DNA of 27,291 nt from Dokdonella_A sp039926425. GTDB lineage: Bacteria > Pseudomonadota > Gammaproteobacteria > Xanthomonadales > Rhodanobacteraceae. The stretch's first letter is position 1. Every line of letters begins with the position of its first letter. Below the pieces are notes generated by a model. It saw nothing but the letters and a program-made list of their open reading frames with translations, had not been told where the DNA came from and searched no databases. Position numbers and translations under genes: made by a program. Shown here one piece after another: positions 1 through 8,249 of this stretch. The DNA is taken from the NCBI RefSeq assembly GCF_039926425.1, contig NZ_JBDSWZ010000264.1, forward strand, positions 1 through 27,291, in the 5' to 3' direction.

Positions 1-628
1 CTTGCGCGAAGTAGTCCCAGTTCTGCGCGATTGCCCCGAAGTGGTACGCGCCGAGCAGCAGGTCCGTGCTGCCGGTGCCCATCTGCAGGCCGCGATCGAT
101 GATCTCGCCCTGCAGCGGCCCGTCGCGGAACGTGTCGTCGGTGCGACCGGTGGGCAGTTTCACGCCAAACTGCAGACCGGTACTGTGGTCTTCCGAAACG
201 CCGGCATAGCGTGCGATCACCCGCAAATCGCCAATGCCTTTCGTGCGCGAACTCGACAGCTCGGTTTCATCCTCGCCGATGGTCGTGTGGTAACGGTCGA
301 AAGACGGCAGCTGTACGCCCACGCCCCAGTTCGCATTCGGGCTGTACTCGAGGCCGAACGTCGCGTTGCGGTTCACCGTGGTCTGCTGCACTTCCGACTC
401 GTTCGGCAACTCGATCGTCGAGCGGTCGACGCTGTCGGTTCCGCTGCGCAATTCGGTCTGGTTGAAATAGTCGTAGCGCAAGTCGAATCGCCAGCCTTTG
501 CCGGCTGCAAGTCCCTGTGTCGCCCAGTCCGCATTGAGCGTGCAGCCACAGCTGGAACACGCCTGTGCGGCGACCGGAAAAATCACCATGAAACCGAGCG
601 CGATCGCGCTCTTTCGAAACGAAATCAT
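1..628 (-). CDS. Putative outer-membrane beta-barrel protein with N-terminal CSSCGC motif (C-terminus beyond window edge)
   Basis: Partial: the reading frame runs off the left edge, leaving about 209 residues. The ATG at 628 has a good ribosome site (AGGGG, 6 nt upstream). Residues 1-23 form a signal peptide ending in AQA, so the mature protein would begin with Cys in CSSCGC, followed by TLNADW. This is not a lipobox, because position -3 is Ala and -2 is Gln. The remainder alternates short polar and aromatic stretches (WRFDLRYDYF, NATFGLEYSP, WGVGVQLP, GLQFGVKLPTGR), the look of an outer-membrane transporter-type barrel. It is the last gene seen of the minus-strand cluster, 75 nt after the DUF2946-type gene. 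The thiol cluster next to Cys-rich and NikM-like neighbours suggests metal handling, which is inference. I do not recognise a named gene. The barrel assignment rests on pattern only. Confidence 0.6.
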   Translation of the reverse strand, partial: MISFRKSAIALGFMVIFPVAAQACSSCGCTLNADWATQGLAAGKGWRFDLRYDYFNQTELRSGTDSVDRSTIELPNESEVQQTTVNRNATFGLEYSPNANWGVGVQLPSFDRYHTTIGEDETELSSSRTKGIGDLRVIARYAGVSEDHSTGLQFGVKLPTGRTDDTFRDGPLQGEIIDRGLQMGTGSTDLLLGAYHFGAIAQNWDYFAQ

Positions 629-703
629 TGGATACCCCTGAAACGCCATGAAGGAATCGATCCGCAGATGCGCGGAATCGAAGACACACTCGATGATCGA
701 AAA

Positions 704-1102
704 TCAGGTGGCGTCGGGCGGACCCCGCGGTTGCGCAGCAATGCCATAGGCGTTGCGTGCACGATGGTTCTTCGTGCGCTCCGTTGGAGGCAGAGTTTGG
801 AACGCGATCACCGACGTGTGGAAAGCGACGCCGACGGCCGCCGGCGAGTCGGTCAGGAAACCGCAGTACCCGCATTTCTTCCAGCAGTCGTCCGGCACCT
901 TGCCGTTGCCGTCGTGGCCGCACGGAATGGCCAGGGCAGATTGGGGCCCGTGCGTCGCGTGCGCGAGGTCGGATCCGCGGGAATCGTGTGGACCTGATGT
1001 CGCGGCGCGCAACTGCGACACCGTCGGCACGAGCGCAACCAGGAGGATGGCCCAGAGGCCCATCCAGGCCATGCAACGCCGCTGGCGGATCGATCGAATC
1101 AC
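704..1102 (-). CDS. DUF2946-like small Cys-rich exported/membrane protein
   Basis: 132 residues from a GTG at 1102; an ATG at 1072 (residue 11) would give 122 residues and is an equally plausible start, since neither has a strong ribosome site. Residues 11-33 are a hydrophobic signal or anchor segment. Cysteines at 61, 73, 77 and 80 form C-x11-CWKKCGYC, which resembles the C-x-x-C signature of DUF2946 proteins. A His/Asp-containing stretch (about 39-64) precedes it. From established knowledge, DUF2946 proteins often sit beside TonB-dependent copper receptors of the OprC type, which fits the receptor two genes upstream. The gene follows the DUF4198 gene after about 112 nt, so it may be in the same transcript or have its own promoter. 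The family call is from motif recall, and the metal role is inferred. Confidence 0.65.
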   Translation of the reverse strand: MIRSIRQRRCMAWMGLWAILLVALVPTVSQLRAATSGPHDSRGSDLAHATHGPQSALAIPCGHDGNGKVPDDCWKKCGYCGFLTDSPAAVGVAFHTSVIAFQTLPPTERTKNHRARNAYGIAAQPRGPPDAT

Positions 1103-1214
1103 CGCGCGATGGTAGCTCAGGCGGCGCCGTCGATCGTCAGGGTTTTCACCCAGGCGGCGCGATGGTGTGCCGCAATCGATTCACCCTATCCATCCACCCC
1201 CCCGGATTCTTATC

Positions 1215-2006
1215 TCAACGGACGGTGAAGGTCAGCGTTGCAAAATCGCTCGTCCAGTCCACCGCCGGGCGGGTCGACGGCACCAGACGCGTGACGCGCA
1301 ACAACCACTCGCCTTTCTGATCGATGTGAACTCGGACGCGACCCTGCGCATCGGTGTGCAGGAACTGCGCGCGCGCAGGACGACCACGGACGACGCCGAT
1401 CGGAACATCCGCGAGTGGCTGTTCCTGCGCGAGAACGCGAATTTCCACGTCGCTGTCCACGGTCAGCGTCGCCTGCGCGTCCGGCACGATTTCAAGCGCG
1501 CTGCCGACGGGCGTGGACCATTCGGTGCTGGCGCTCGCGCCGCTGCCGGCCAGACTCTTCGCATGCTTTACATACGTTTCGCGCCAACGCCGCGGTTTCG
1601 GCTTCGCCTCCCACGCGGCACGGATCTCAGGTGTCGCGTCGATTTCGGCGAAGTACTCGCGCACCTTCGCTTCGTCGAGGCGCAACGTTTTCGGCGCGAG
1701 ATCCACCCACACAACCGCCGCACTGGTGGCGGGAACCGCGGCGAACAGCGTGAGCGCGTGAGCACCGCGCTTGCCGATCATTAGCGCGCACGGGCTGTCG
1801 ATCATCCGGCAACCCTTCGCGGCGATCCGTGCGGGATCGATCGCGTAGTCGGCAACGGGAAACTCCATTCCGCTGGTCAGCGCGAGCGTTTGCGCGCCGC
1901 TCGTACCCTGATGGCTCCCCGGCGCGGCCAGCAACCAGGTGTCGTGCGCATGCACGTCACAGCACGCGACCGCGGCCAACGCGAAAACCCAATTGCCAAC
2001 TCGCAT
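1215..2006 (-). CDS. DUF4198 (NikM-like) periplasmic protein
   Basis: 263 residues. The start ATG at 2006 lies 10 nt after the receptor's stop, with a GAGG ribosome site inside the receptor's last codons, so the two genes are probably co-transcribed. Residues 1-20 are a signal peptide ending VHA, leaving a mature N-terminus of HDTWLL. This His-Asp-x-Trp-Leu start is the hallmark I associate with DUF4198, a family related to the periplasmic NikM part of nickel/cobalt ECF transporters. The C-terminal third (TPVGSALEIVPD, GRVRVHIDQKGEWLLRVT) is the expected beta-sandwich pattern. The likely role is binding a metal or metal complex in the periplasm and passing it between the TonB receptor and inner-membrane partners. 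The substrate is not readable from the sequence. No key element appears missing, and the length is typical for the family. Confidence 0.8.
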   Translation of the reverse strand: MRVGNWVFALAAVACCDVHAHDTWLLAAPGSHQGTSGAQTLALTSGMEFPVADYAIDPARIAAKGCRMIDSPCALMIGKRGAHALTLFAAVPATSAAVVWVDLAPKTLRLDEAKVREYFAEIDATPEIRAAWEAKPKPRRWRETYVKHAKSLAGSGASASTEWSTPVGSALEIVPDAQATLTVDSDVEIRVLAQEQPLADVPIGVVRGRPARAQFLHTDAQGRVRVHIDQKGEWLLRVTRLVPSTRPAVDWTSDFATLTFTVR

Positions 2007-2016
2007 ACGTGCCGCC

Positions 2017-4083
2017 TCAGAAAGTGCCGCGCAACGTCACCCGAACCTGACGCGGTTCCACCGGATGGAAATGATAGTCCGATACAGGACTTGCTTCTCC
2101 TGCCAGCTGGGAATCGTAGAAGTACGTGATGTCGTTCTGCGAGCTGTCGAGAAGATTGAGCACTTCAAGCGACACCTTCACCTTGTCGGTCAATCGATAG
2201 CCCGCTTCCGCGTTGACGATCGTGGTCGAGTGCGAGCGAGCGCTGTTGTCCTCGATCAGCGGCGCCGGGCCGAGGAAGCGGTAGCGCAGACCGCCAAACC
2301 ACGGTCCGGGGCCGCTGAATTCCGCGCCGACCGACGCCACGCGCTCCACCGCATTCGCAATGCGCGTGCCTGCGGGGTTCGCGTCGCTGAAGCGTGCGCG
2401 CGAAGGCGCGTAATCGGCATCGATCAACAACCACGAGACGGGCCGGTAGTACGCCGAGAGCTCGATGCCCGTCCGGGTCGACGGAAAGCTCGGCTCGGTG
2501 GTGCCGCCATCGCCGGCGAACACGAGTTCCGAACCGATATTGAGATGCCAGAACGATGCGGTGAACGTGAGGTTCTCGGCCGGACTCGTGCGCACGCCGA
2601 TTTCTGAACCGGTGGTCGGCACCAGCAGTTCCTGCGACGCAGCGGCTTGTGTCGGGTCGTTCGGATCCACCCGCAGCGTGCCTCCACGCGCATCGTTGGA
2701 ATGAAAGCCGCGCCCGATGTTGGCAAACACTTCGGTGTTCTTCCACGGCCCGAAGATCAGGCTCAATTTCGGACTGGGCCGGTTGTCTGTCGCGGTGCCG
2801 GAATTCTCGGCAATGTTGCTGTCGACAGTCGCGTGGTAATCGTCGTAACGCGCGCCGATCACGCTGCGGAACCAGTCGGTCCAGCGCGTGGAGTAGCTGA
2901 CAAATGCGGCGATGGATCCTTCCTCGACCGAATCCTGGCGGACGGTGCCGAGACGTTGGCGCGCCTCGGTGTGATAGAGGCCCACGGTTCCGATGTCATC
3001 GAAGCGCGTCTCGATGCCGACCGAGAGTTCCTGCTGGATGCCGCCGATGGTCCACGCCTGCACGTATTTTGCGATACCGCCGTAGTAGTTGCGGTTGTCA
3101 CGCTGCTCGAACTCGTCGCCGTGCACCGGGTCTTCGAGGAAATAGGTGAAGTTGGAGTACAGGTTGAAGTTGTAGTGGACCGCGTAGGCGTTGACCAGCA
3201 GATGCCCGGGTCCAACGGGCATGTGGTACTCGCCCGACGCGGTGTAGCGCGATGTTTCACCACCGAGGAACGGATCGATCTGCCCGAACGCGTCGATGAT
3301 GCCTTCATCGACCGCGCGCTCGGGAATCTGGTCCGACGAATCCCAGCGGTTGTGGTACGCCATCAGGTTGAGATGGTAGCCCTGCGAACCGTCGCCTCCG
3401 GTGTAGCGACCGAGCAGCGAGACCTTGCGTTCGTCACCGGCCTTGTTCCATGGGCCGTCATAGACTTCGAGATCGGCCGCGCCGAGCCACGTGCCGTTGC
3501 CGGCGGGGCCGGATACGCCGAGCACCGCTCGCCCGTACGCATTCTCGCCTGCGGTGAGCTGATAGAAATCGTTGTCGAGGCGGTCCTTGTAGCGAATGTG
3601 CACGGAACCTGCCGACGAGAAATCGCCATCCTCGGCGTAGTAAGGACCCTTGCGATATTCGATCGTGTCGATCAACTCCGGGATCAGCCCGTTGAGATCG
3701 TTGTAGCCCTGGCCATGACCGTGCGTGCGCAGGTTGTTCGGCACACCGTCGATGAAGGTCGACAGATCCGTTCCATGATCAAGGTTGAAGCCACGCAGGA
3801 AATACTGGTTCGCCTTGCCATCGCCGCTGTGCTGCGTCGCGACCAGCCCGGGAACCACTTCGAGCACTTCCGCCGGGCGCGAGATCGGACGGTTCTCGAT
3901 CTGCTCCTGCGTCACCACTCCGGCGGATGCGGCATCCGCCTGAGCGAGTTGTCCGGCATCCGTCTGGCCGGCGACCTGGATGGTTGGAAGCTGCGTGGCA
4001 GGTACACCAACCGCAAGGGCAGACGCGGAAACCGCCATCGCTGCGACTGTTGCCAGTGTCCTCACCGATCCTTCGATTGTCAT
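2017..4083 (-). CDS. TonB-dependent outer-membrane receptor
   Basis: 688 residues from the ATG at 4083, chosen because it gives a clean signal peptide ending ALA near residue 24; an ATG at 4122 would add 13 residues. A TonB-box-like LPTIQVAGQ lies at 32-40. The plug domain (about 55-165) includes PAEVLEVVPGL, YFLRGFNLDHG and STFIDGVP. The rest is a 22-strand-type barrel with repeated aromatic strand ends, finishing in RQVRVTLRGTF with the typical terminal Phe. The plug holds an HGHG motif at 121-124, a possible metal site. The protein would import a scarce ligand through the outer membrane using TonB energy. Its place between a HupE-like permease and a NikM-like protein suggests a metal or metallophore, but this is inference. 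About 690 residues is normal for the superfamily. Confidence 0.9.
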   Translation of the reverse strand: MTIEGSVRTLATVAAMAVSASALAVGVPATQLPTIQVAGQTDAGQLAQADAASAGVVTQEQIENRPISRPAEVLEVVPGLVATQHSGDGKANQYFLRGFNLDHGTDLSTFIDGVPNNLRTHGHGQGYNDLNGLIPELIDTIEYRKGPYYAEDGDFSSAGSVHIRYKDRLDNDFYQLTAGENAYGRAVLGVSGPAGNGTWLGAADLEVYDGPWNKAGDERKVSLLGRYTGGDGSQGYHLNLMAYHNRWDSSDQIPERAVDEGIIDAFGQIDPFLGGETSRYTASGEYHMPVGPGHLLVNAYAVHYNFNLYSNFTYFLEDPVHGDEFEQRDNRNYYGGIAKYVQAWTIGGIQQELSVGIETRFDDIGTVGLYHTEARQRLGTVRQDSVEEGSIAAFVSYSTRWTDWFRSVIGARYDDYHATVDSNIAENSGTATDNRPSPKLSLIFGPWKNTEVFANIGRGFHSNDARGGTLRVDPNDPTQAAASQELLVPTTGSEIGVRTSPAENLTFTASFWHLNIGSELVFAGDGGTTEPSFPSTRTGIELSAYYRPVSWLLIDADYAPSRARFSDANPAGTRIANAVERVASVGAEFSGPGPWFGGLRYRFLGPAPLIEDNSARSHSTTIVNAEAGYRLTDKVKVSLEVLNLLDSSQNDITYFYDSQLAGEASPVSDYHFHPVEPRQVRVTLRGTF

Positions 4084-4151
4084 GTTGTAGTGCCGAGCGG
4101 AAAACCTGCCAAACGTACGCATCAATGCATCGATCGGATGCACCGCGCGCC

Positions 4152-5300
4152 TCAGCCGAGTCCGAATCCAAACGCCCGACCGAAGAACCACACGGCTGCG
4201 ACGGCAACGATCACACTCGAACCCCCGACCAGAACGACGGGCCGATAAAACAGGCGGTTTCGCATCAGATAAATCAGCGGCACCACGACGAAGACGACGC
4301 TGAGCTGGCCCAACTCGACGCCGATGTTGAATCCCGCGAGCGACAGGGCCAGCGCATCGCGCGGAAGACCCAGATCGTTGAGCACGCTGGCGAAGCCGAA
4401 GCCGTGCACGAGCCCGAAAAAGAACGCCAGCAACCACACGCGGCGGGTCACCCGCGGAAAAATGTTGTTGAGCGCGGCGAGCATCACCGACAGCGCAATG
4501 CCCGACTCCACCAGTCGCGACGGCAGCCCGATCACGCCGAGTGCCGCGAGGGTGAGCGTGATCGAATGCGACAGGGTGAAGGCGCTCACCACCGCGAACA
4601 CGCTCCACAACGCGCTGCGCAGATTTGCCACCGGCACCCATCGGCCACGCCCATCCGGATCGCGCACACGCACGAGCACCGCCGGCAGCAGCAGAGAAAT
4701 CAGGAACAGCAGGTGGTCATAGCCGATCCAGATGTGATGCATGCCGTCGTCGACGAACTGCAGGAACTGGTGGAGTCTCGACGCGTGCGCGAGATCGAAC
4801 GTCTGTACCGGCGGGTCCGGTCCAAGCACTGCGGTGCGCGTGGCGTCGCCGACGGTCATGGCCAGCAGGCCCCGATGGCTCGGATCGAGATCGAACAACA
4901 GGTGATAACCGATCTCGAGTTGCCGAGGGGGCGCAGCACAGCGCGCGGTGAATGCGAGCACCGCATACGCGCCATCGCTGTGCGTATCGACCAGCAGGTC
5001 GCCGCGCGTGACCGGACACGGCGCTCCGTCCGCGTTGAAGGCGAGGCGCGCGAACGCATAGTCGAACACCTTGGCTTGCTGCGAGCGCAGTTCACCCCAG
5101 GTGATCGCGCCGTCGTGGTCGGCGTCGAGTCCGACGGCGAGTTCGAGATCGCGCAGCGCAATGTCCCAATGCCCGGTGACGACGCTGTCGTCGGGCGGCA
5201 CGTTGAGCGCGAGATAGCTGTCGCTGGGCTTGTGCGCCGATGCCGCAATCGCGAAGCCAAGCAGCGCAAACGTTGCCAGAACGCGCAGGAAGGGCGTCAT
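4152..5300 (-). CDS. HupE/UreJ-family membrane protein with periplasmic EF-hand domain
   Basis: 382 residues. The ATG at 5300 overlaps the TPR gene's stop by 4 nt (ATGA), implying coupled translation. A signal peptide ending ASA (residue 22) leaves a mature N-terminus HKPSDSYL, a start I recall for this HupE/UreJ_2-type group. Residues 59-70 form an exact 12-residue EF-hand loop (D59, D61, D63, T67, E70), so the soluble part may bind calcium. From about 188 the protein is membrane-embedded, with the His-rich HupE signature HHIWIGYDHLLFL, then FTLSHSITLTLA and GLVHGFGFA. HupE/UreJ proteins are thought to be nickel/cobalt permeases. This long form with an extracytoplasmic N-domain lies beside a TonB receptor, so periplasm-to-cytoplasm transport of the same ligand is the simplest guess. 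Transport direction and metal are not shown by the sequence. Confidence 0.85.
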   Translation of the reverse strand: MTPFLRVLATFALLGFAIAASAHKPSDSYLALNVPPDDSVVTGHWDIALRDLELAVGLDADHDGAITWGELRSQQAKVFDYAFARLAFNADGAPCPVTRGDLLVDTHSDGAYAVLAFTARCAAPPRQLEIGYHLLFDLDPSHRGLLAMTVGDATRTAVLGPDPPVQTFDLAHASRLHQFLQFVDDGMHHIWIGYDHLLFLISLLLPAVLVRVRDPDGRGRWVPVANLRSALWSVFAVVSAFTLSHSITLTLAALGVIGLPSRLVESGIALSVMLAALNNIFPRVTRRVWLLAFFFGLVHGFGFASVLNDLGLPRDALALSLAGFNIGVELGQLSVVFVVVPLIYLMRNRLFYRPVVLVGGSSVIVAVAAVWFFGRAFGFGLG

Positions 5301-6481
5301 TCCGAACGACCGTCGGCGAGACGTTTCGCGAGCGCCGACAGTCGTACGCCCTCGATGCCGGTGGTGCGCATCCAGTCGAGCGCAGGCTTCGCCGCGTCCG
5401 ACTGCTTTGCCGCGAGTGCCGATTCGAGGAGGATGCGCGCGTCCGCCGGTTCGCGCTGCACGCCGAAGTTGCGCACCGCCAGTTCAAGCGCATGCGCGTC
5501 GTCGTGCTTCACATCGAGTGCGAAACGTGCCTGCTCGCGCAGATGCGTTTCGTCGCCACGTTCGTGTGCTTCGGTGAATCGCTCGTCCAGGTTGCCGCGC
5601 AGTTGGTCGGCATCCGCATCGCCATCGCGTTGCGCGGCAATCGCGGCGCGCAGCAGCAACGCATCTGCCTGCTGCGGATCGCCCAGTGCGGCACGCGCCT
5701 CGGCATTCCTGCCTTGGTCGAGCAACAGGTCGGCGAGCGCGCTGCGTGCATAGACATCGTCGGGTTCAAGCGCCAACGCCGAATGGAAAGCGGCCAGCGC
5801 GCCATCATCCTCGCCACGTCGTGCGCGAATTTCGGCCAGCGTGGTCCACGCCCACACGGTCACGGCCTTGCCGCCCGCCGTTGGCCGGGTCAGCGCACCT
5901 GCGAGCAGTTGCTCCGCCGATTCCGCACGCCCCGAAAGCGACCCGGTGATCGCAACGCATGTTGCGCCCACCAGCGGATCCGCCATCGGCAGCAATTTGA
6001 GGCAGGCCGCTTGTGCGGCTGGGATATTTCCCTGCACCTGCTCGATGCTGGCAACCAGCAGCCATGCATCCGGCTGGAACGGGTCCGCCGCCAGCGACAC
6101 TTTCAGCTGGCCGAGCGCCGGCGCCCAGCGGTGATTGAATTGCAGGATGCGCGCGCGCATGACGAGCAGTGCCGACGTCGCACCGTCGTCGCGTGTCCAC
6201 CATTCGCCCAGTGCCGCCTGCGCATAGCCATAGGCACGCGGGTCGGCGTAGGTCTGGCCGAGTTCGACATAGTGTTGGGCCGATGCGAGCACCGCATCGA
6301 GATTCTGCGGACCCGCAGACGGAGCTGCCGCACCGCGCAGCTGGCGAATGGCCAGGAGCGCGGGCGGCAGATGTTCAAGAACAAGATCGTCCGATGCAGG
6401 TCGATACGGCGCAGCGTGCCCTGTGGTAACGATCGCCCAGGAGCAAACGATCGCTGCAAGCAACGCGACGCCGTTCGACAC
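5297..6481 (-). CDS. Exported TPR-repeat protein
   Basis: 394 residues from a GTG at 6481, only 1 nt after the lipoprotein's stop, so translation is probably coupled even though no clear ribosome site is visible. Residues 1-23 are a signal peptide ending GHA. The rest is helical and Ala/Leu-rich with TPR-like units, for example WAPALGQLKVSLAADPFQPDAW, EDDGALAAFHSALALEPDDVYA and RNAEARAALGDPQQADA. TPR solenoids are protein-protein scaffolds; here it would sit in the periplasm. It overlaps the HupE-like gene by 4 nt, and both lie in the run that starts with DUF4331, so it may assemble or support that exported set. No catalytic motif is seen. The repeat number was not computed. Confidence 0.8.
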   Translation of the reverse strand: MSNGVALLAAIVCSWAIVTTGHAAPYRPASDDLVLEHLPPALLAIRQLRGAAAPSAGPQNLDAVLASAQHYVELGQTYADPRAYGYAQAALGEWWTRDDGATSALLVMRARILQFNHRWAPALGQLKVSLAADPFQPDAWLLVASIEQVQGNIPAAQAACLKLLPMADPLVGATCVAITGSLSGRAESAEQLLAGALTRPTAGGKAVTVWAWTTLAEIRARRGEDDGALAAFHSALALEPDDVYARSALADLLLDQGRNAEARAALGDPQQADALLLRAAIAAQRDGDADADQLRGNLDERFTEAHERGDETHLREQARFALDVKHDDAHALELAVRNFGVQREPADARILLESALAAKQSDAAKPALDWMRTTGIEGVRLSALAKRLADGRSE

Positions 6482-6482
6482 C

Positions 6483-6752
6483 TTACGGCGTGCCGACTAC
6501 ATCGTTGAAAGCCGCCGCGTTCCCGTCATCCGGGTACGAGAACGCAACGCCATTCACGTCAGCCGGTTGCGTCGTGTCCGAGGTTGCGGCGAGCTGCGTG
6601 TGCACGAACGTTGTGAAGTTCGTCGTGGTGGGTGGTTGGATGACGACGCCGCCGCCACCGTTGTTGTTGTCGTGATTGGACGATCCACCGCAACCGGCGA
6701 GAGCTGTGGCGACGAGTCCGGCACCAAGTGCCATGAGGGTTTGCCGTTTCAT
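6483..6752 (-). CDS. Small lipoprotein co-located with DUF4331
   Basis: 89 residues, starting at the ATG 6 nt after the DUF4331 stop, with an AGAGG ribosome site overlapping that gene's end. A clear lipobox LAGC (Cys20) follows a 19-residue signal, so the mature protein should be lipid-anchored. After the Cys comes a Gly/Ser/Asn/His linker (GGSSNHDNNNGGGG), then a compact conserved-looking domain FTTFVHTQLAATSDTTQPADVNG ending in a PDD-containing tail. Position +2 after the Cys is Gly, not the Asp inner-membrane retention signal, so outer-membrane anchoring is plausible. Function is unknown. Its tight packing between DUF4331 and the TPR gene implies a shared role. The His/Asp/Asn linker could bind metal weakly, but that is speculative. 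Confidence 0.8.
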   Translation of the reverse strand: MKRQTLMALGAGLVATALAGCGGSSNHDNNNGGGGVVIQPPTTTNFTTFVHTQLAATSDTTQPADVNGVAFSYPDDGNAAAFNDVVGTP

Positions 6753-6758
6753 CGTGGG

Positions 6759-8249
6759 TTACCTCTTCGCGACCGCAGTGCCGTTCGCGCTATTGGGCGA
6801 ACCCGGCAACGGCGTGTTGAGATACGGGAATGCAGCCGGGAAATCGCTGGCGGCAATCGTCGTCTGGTCGGTGAATGCACCTTGGCCCGACGGTGCCTGG
6901 TCAACCGGCAACAAGACGCCCATCGCAACGCGCAACTCGATGTCGACCACGTCGTCACCCGGTCGACGGCCATTCGGGAAGCCTGCGGTGTCACCCGCGA
7001 GCACACCGAGATTGGCCTGCTGATCGGCCGTTTTCGGCGCAATCGAGGTGTTCAGACGCAGCATTTCCGACGGCGTCACGCCCGCCGGCTGGTTGAGACC
7101 AGTGACTCCGGTGAGGAACGCGGCAATCAAATCGGTGCGCGGGAACACCTGCGGCGCCTGCACGCCGAACAGCACCTGCAACAACGCAGGCAGCGTCGGA
7201 TTCGTCACGTAGTCGGCGAACTGCCCGTCGTCCTTCGGCTGACTCGCATTGAAGCGGTCCTTGTCCGGCAGGCCGATCACCAGTTCGTTGACCAGCGGCG
7301 CACCAAGGCGTGACACCTGCGTCCACGCACCACCGACGACAGACGGTCCCTGCGTTGCCGTCGCACCGGCAATCACGCCCTTCGGCGCAGGATTGAGCAC
7401 GGTCGCCTGACGCAGGCTGGCAGTGGTCCACCCACCGATGATCGGGCTACCGCCAGCGGCGAGGCATCCGACCGGAACTTCGAGTTCGATCGCGGTGACG
7501 GCTTTATCTGCGAGCGTGTTGGGTTCTGCATCCGGTTCGCCGATCGGATTGAGATTGACAAGGTCGAACACCTCGCCAAGGTTCACGGCAAACGGATCGG
7601 CGCGCTGGCCGACGAACACCTTGCCGGCGTCACAACCCGGAATGCCGATGCTCGCGATGTGGCTTGCCGCATAACCGGCGTAGTCGGGAATCGACTTGGT
7701 GCCGATGTTGTCGAGCGGCTTGCGGAAGCTGGTGCCGCCCGCGCTCAGATTGGTCGCCGCCTGCGAGGTACCCGAGCGTCGATCGCCGCGGATCACATTG
7801 ACCACGTAACTTTCAATCAGGTTCTTGTTCGCGTCGTTCGACGTGATGCCGGTACCGATCGGTCCGAGCAACTCGAGCGGAACCGGCACGCTCTTTCCAC
7901 CGATCGTCAACGCGGCATTGTTGTAGGTGTTGGTGAACTTGAACTGGAAGGTGATGTCTTCCTTCGCGTCGCCGTTGTTGTCGATATGGATCTCGTACAA
8001 CGCATTCGGATCGAGCGCGAAATAGTTCGGGCCGCCGTACGAATCCTGCAGCGGTTCGTAATTGGCAACGATCGTGACATACCCGTCACGCCCGTTCTCG
8101 TAGCTGCGGAACATGTAGAAGTCGGTGGCATCCACCTTCGGGTGTCCGGCGACGAAAGGCGCCTCGCGATGGCTCGATGCAAACGCGGACGGAAGGGCGA
8201 GAAGCCCGGTGATGGCCGCCGCAAGCAGGCTGGTCCTTTGATATCGCAT
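6759..8249 (-). CDS. DUF4331 domain-containing exported protein
   Basis: 496 residues from the ATG at 8249, preceded by GGAG at 7-8 nt spacing; a longer upstream reading frame lacks a signal peptide and was rejected. Residues 1-25 are a signal peptide (LLALPSAFA), and the mature protein begins SSHREAP, a hallmark of DUF4331. Further family signatures are DATDFYMFRSYE near the start, VFVGQRADPFAVNLGEVFDL in the middle and NGRRPGDDVVDIELRV near the end. Function of the family is not established; it is secreted and beta-rich. It is the first gene of the minus-strand cluster, so the promoter should lie in 8250-8464. Length is normal and no defects are seen. Confidence 0.88.
   Translation of the reverse strand: MRYQRTSLLAAAITGLLALPSAFASSHREAPFVAGHPKVDATDFYMFRSYENGRDGYVTIVANYEPLQDSYGGPNYFALDPNALYEIHIDNNGDAKEDITFQFKFTNTYNNAALTIGGKSVPVPLELLGPIGTGITSNDANKNLIESYVVNVIRGDRRSGTSQAATNLSAGGTSFRKPLDNIGTKSIPDYAGYAASHIASIGIPGCDAGKVFVGQRADPFAVNLGEVFDLVNLNPIGEPDAEPNTLADKAVTAIELEVPVGCLAAGGSPIIGGWTTASLRQATVLNPAPKGVIAGATATQGPSVVGGAWTQVSRLGAPLVNELVIGLPDKDRFNASQPKDDGQFADYVTNPTLPALLQVLFGVQAPQVFPRTDLIAAFLTGVTGLNQPAGVTPSEMLRLNTSIAPKTADQQANLGVLAGDTAGFPNGRRPGDDVVDIELRVAMGVLLPVDQAPSGQGAFTDQTTIAASDFPAAFPYLNTPLPGSPNSANGTAVAKR

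Noticed and set aside
1118..1160. Direct repeat CAGGCGGCGC at 1118-1127 and 1151-1160 in front of the DUF2946-type gene
   Set aside because: Short and GC-rich; could be chance, and no third copy or palindromic organisation supports an operator.
2647..4248. A 533-codon plus-strand frame opposite the TonB receptor
   Set aside because: Antisense shadow with no motif; the minus-strand receptor is unmistakable.
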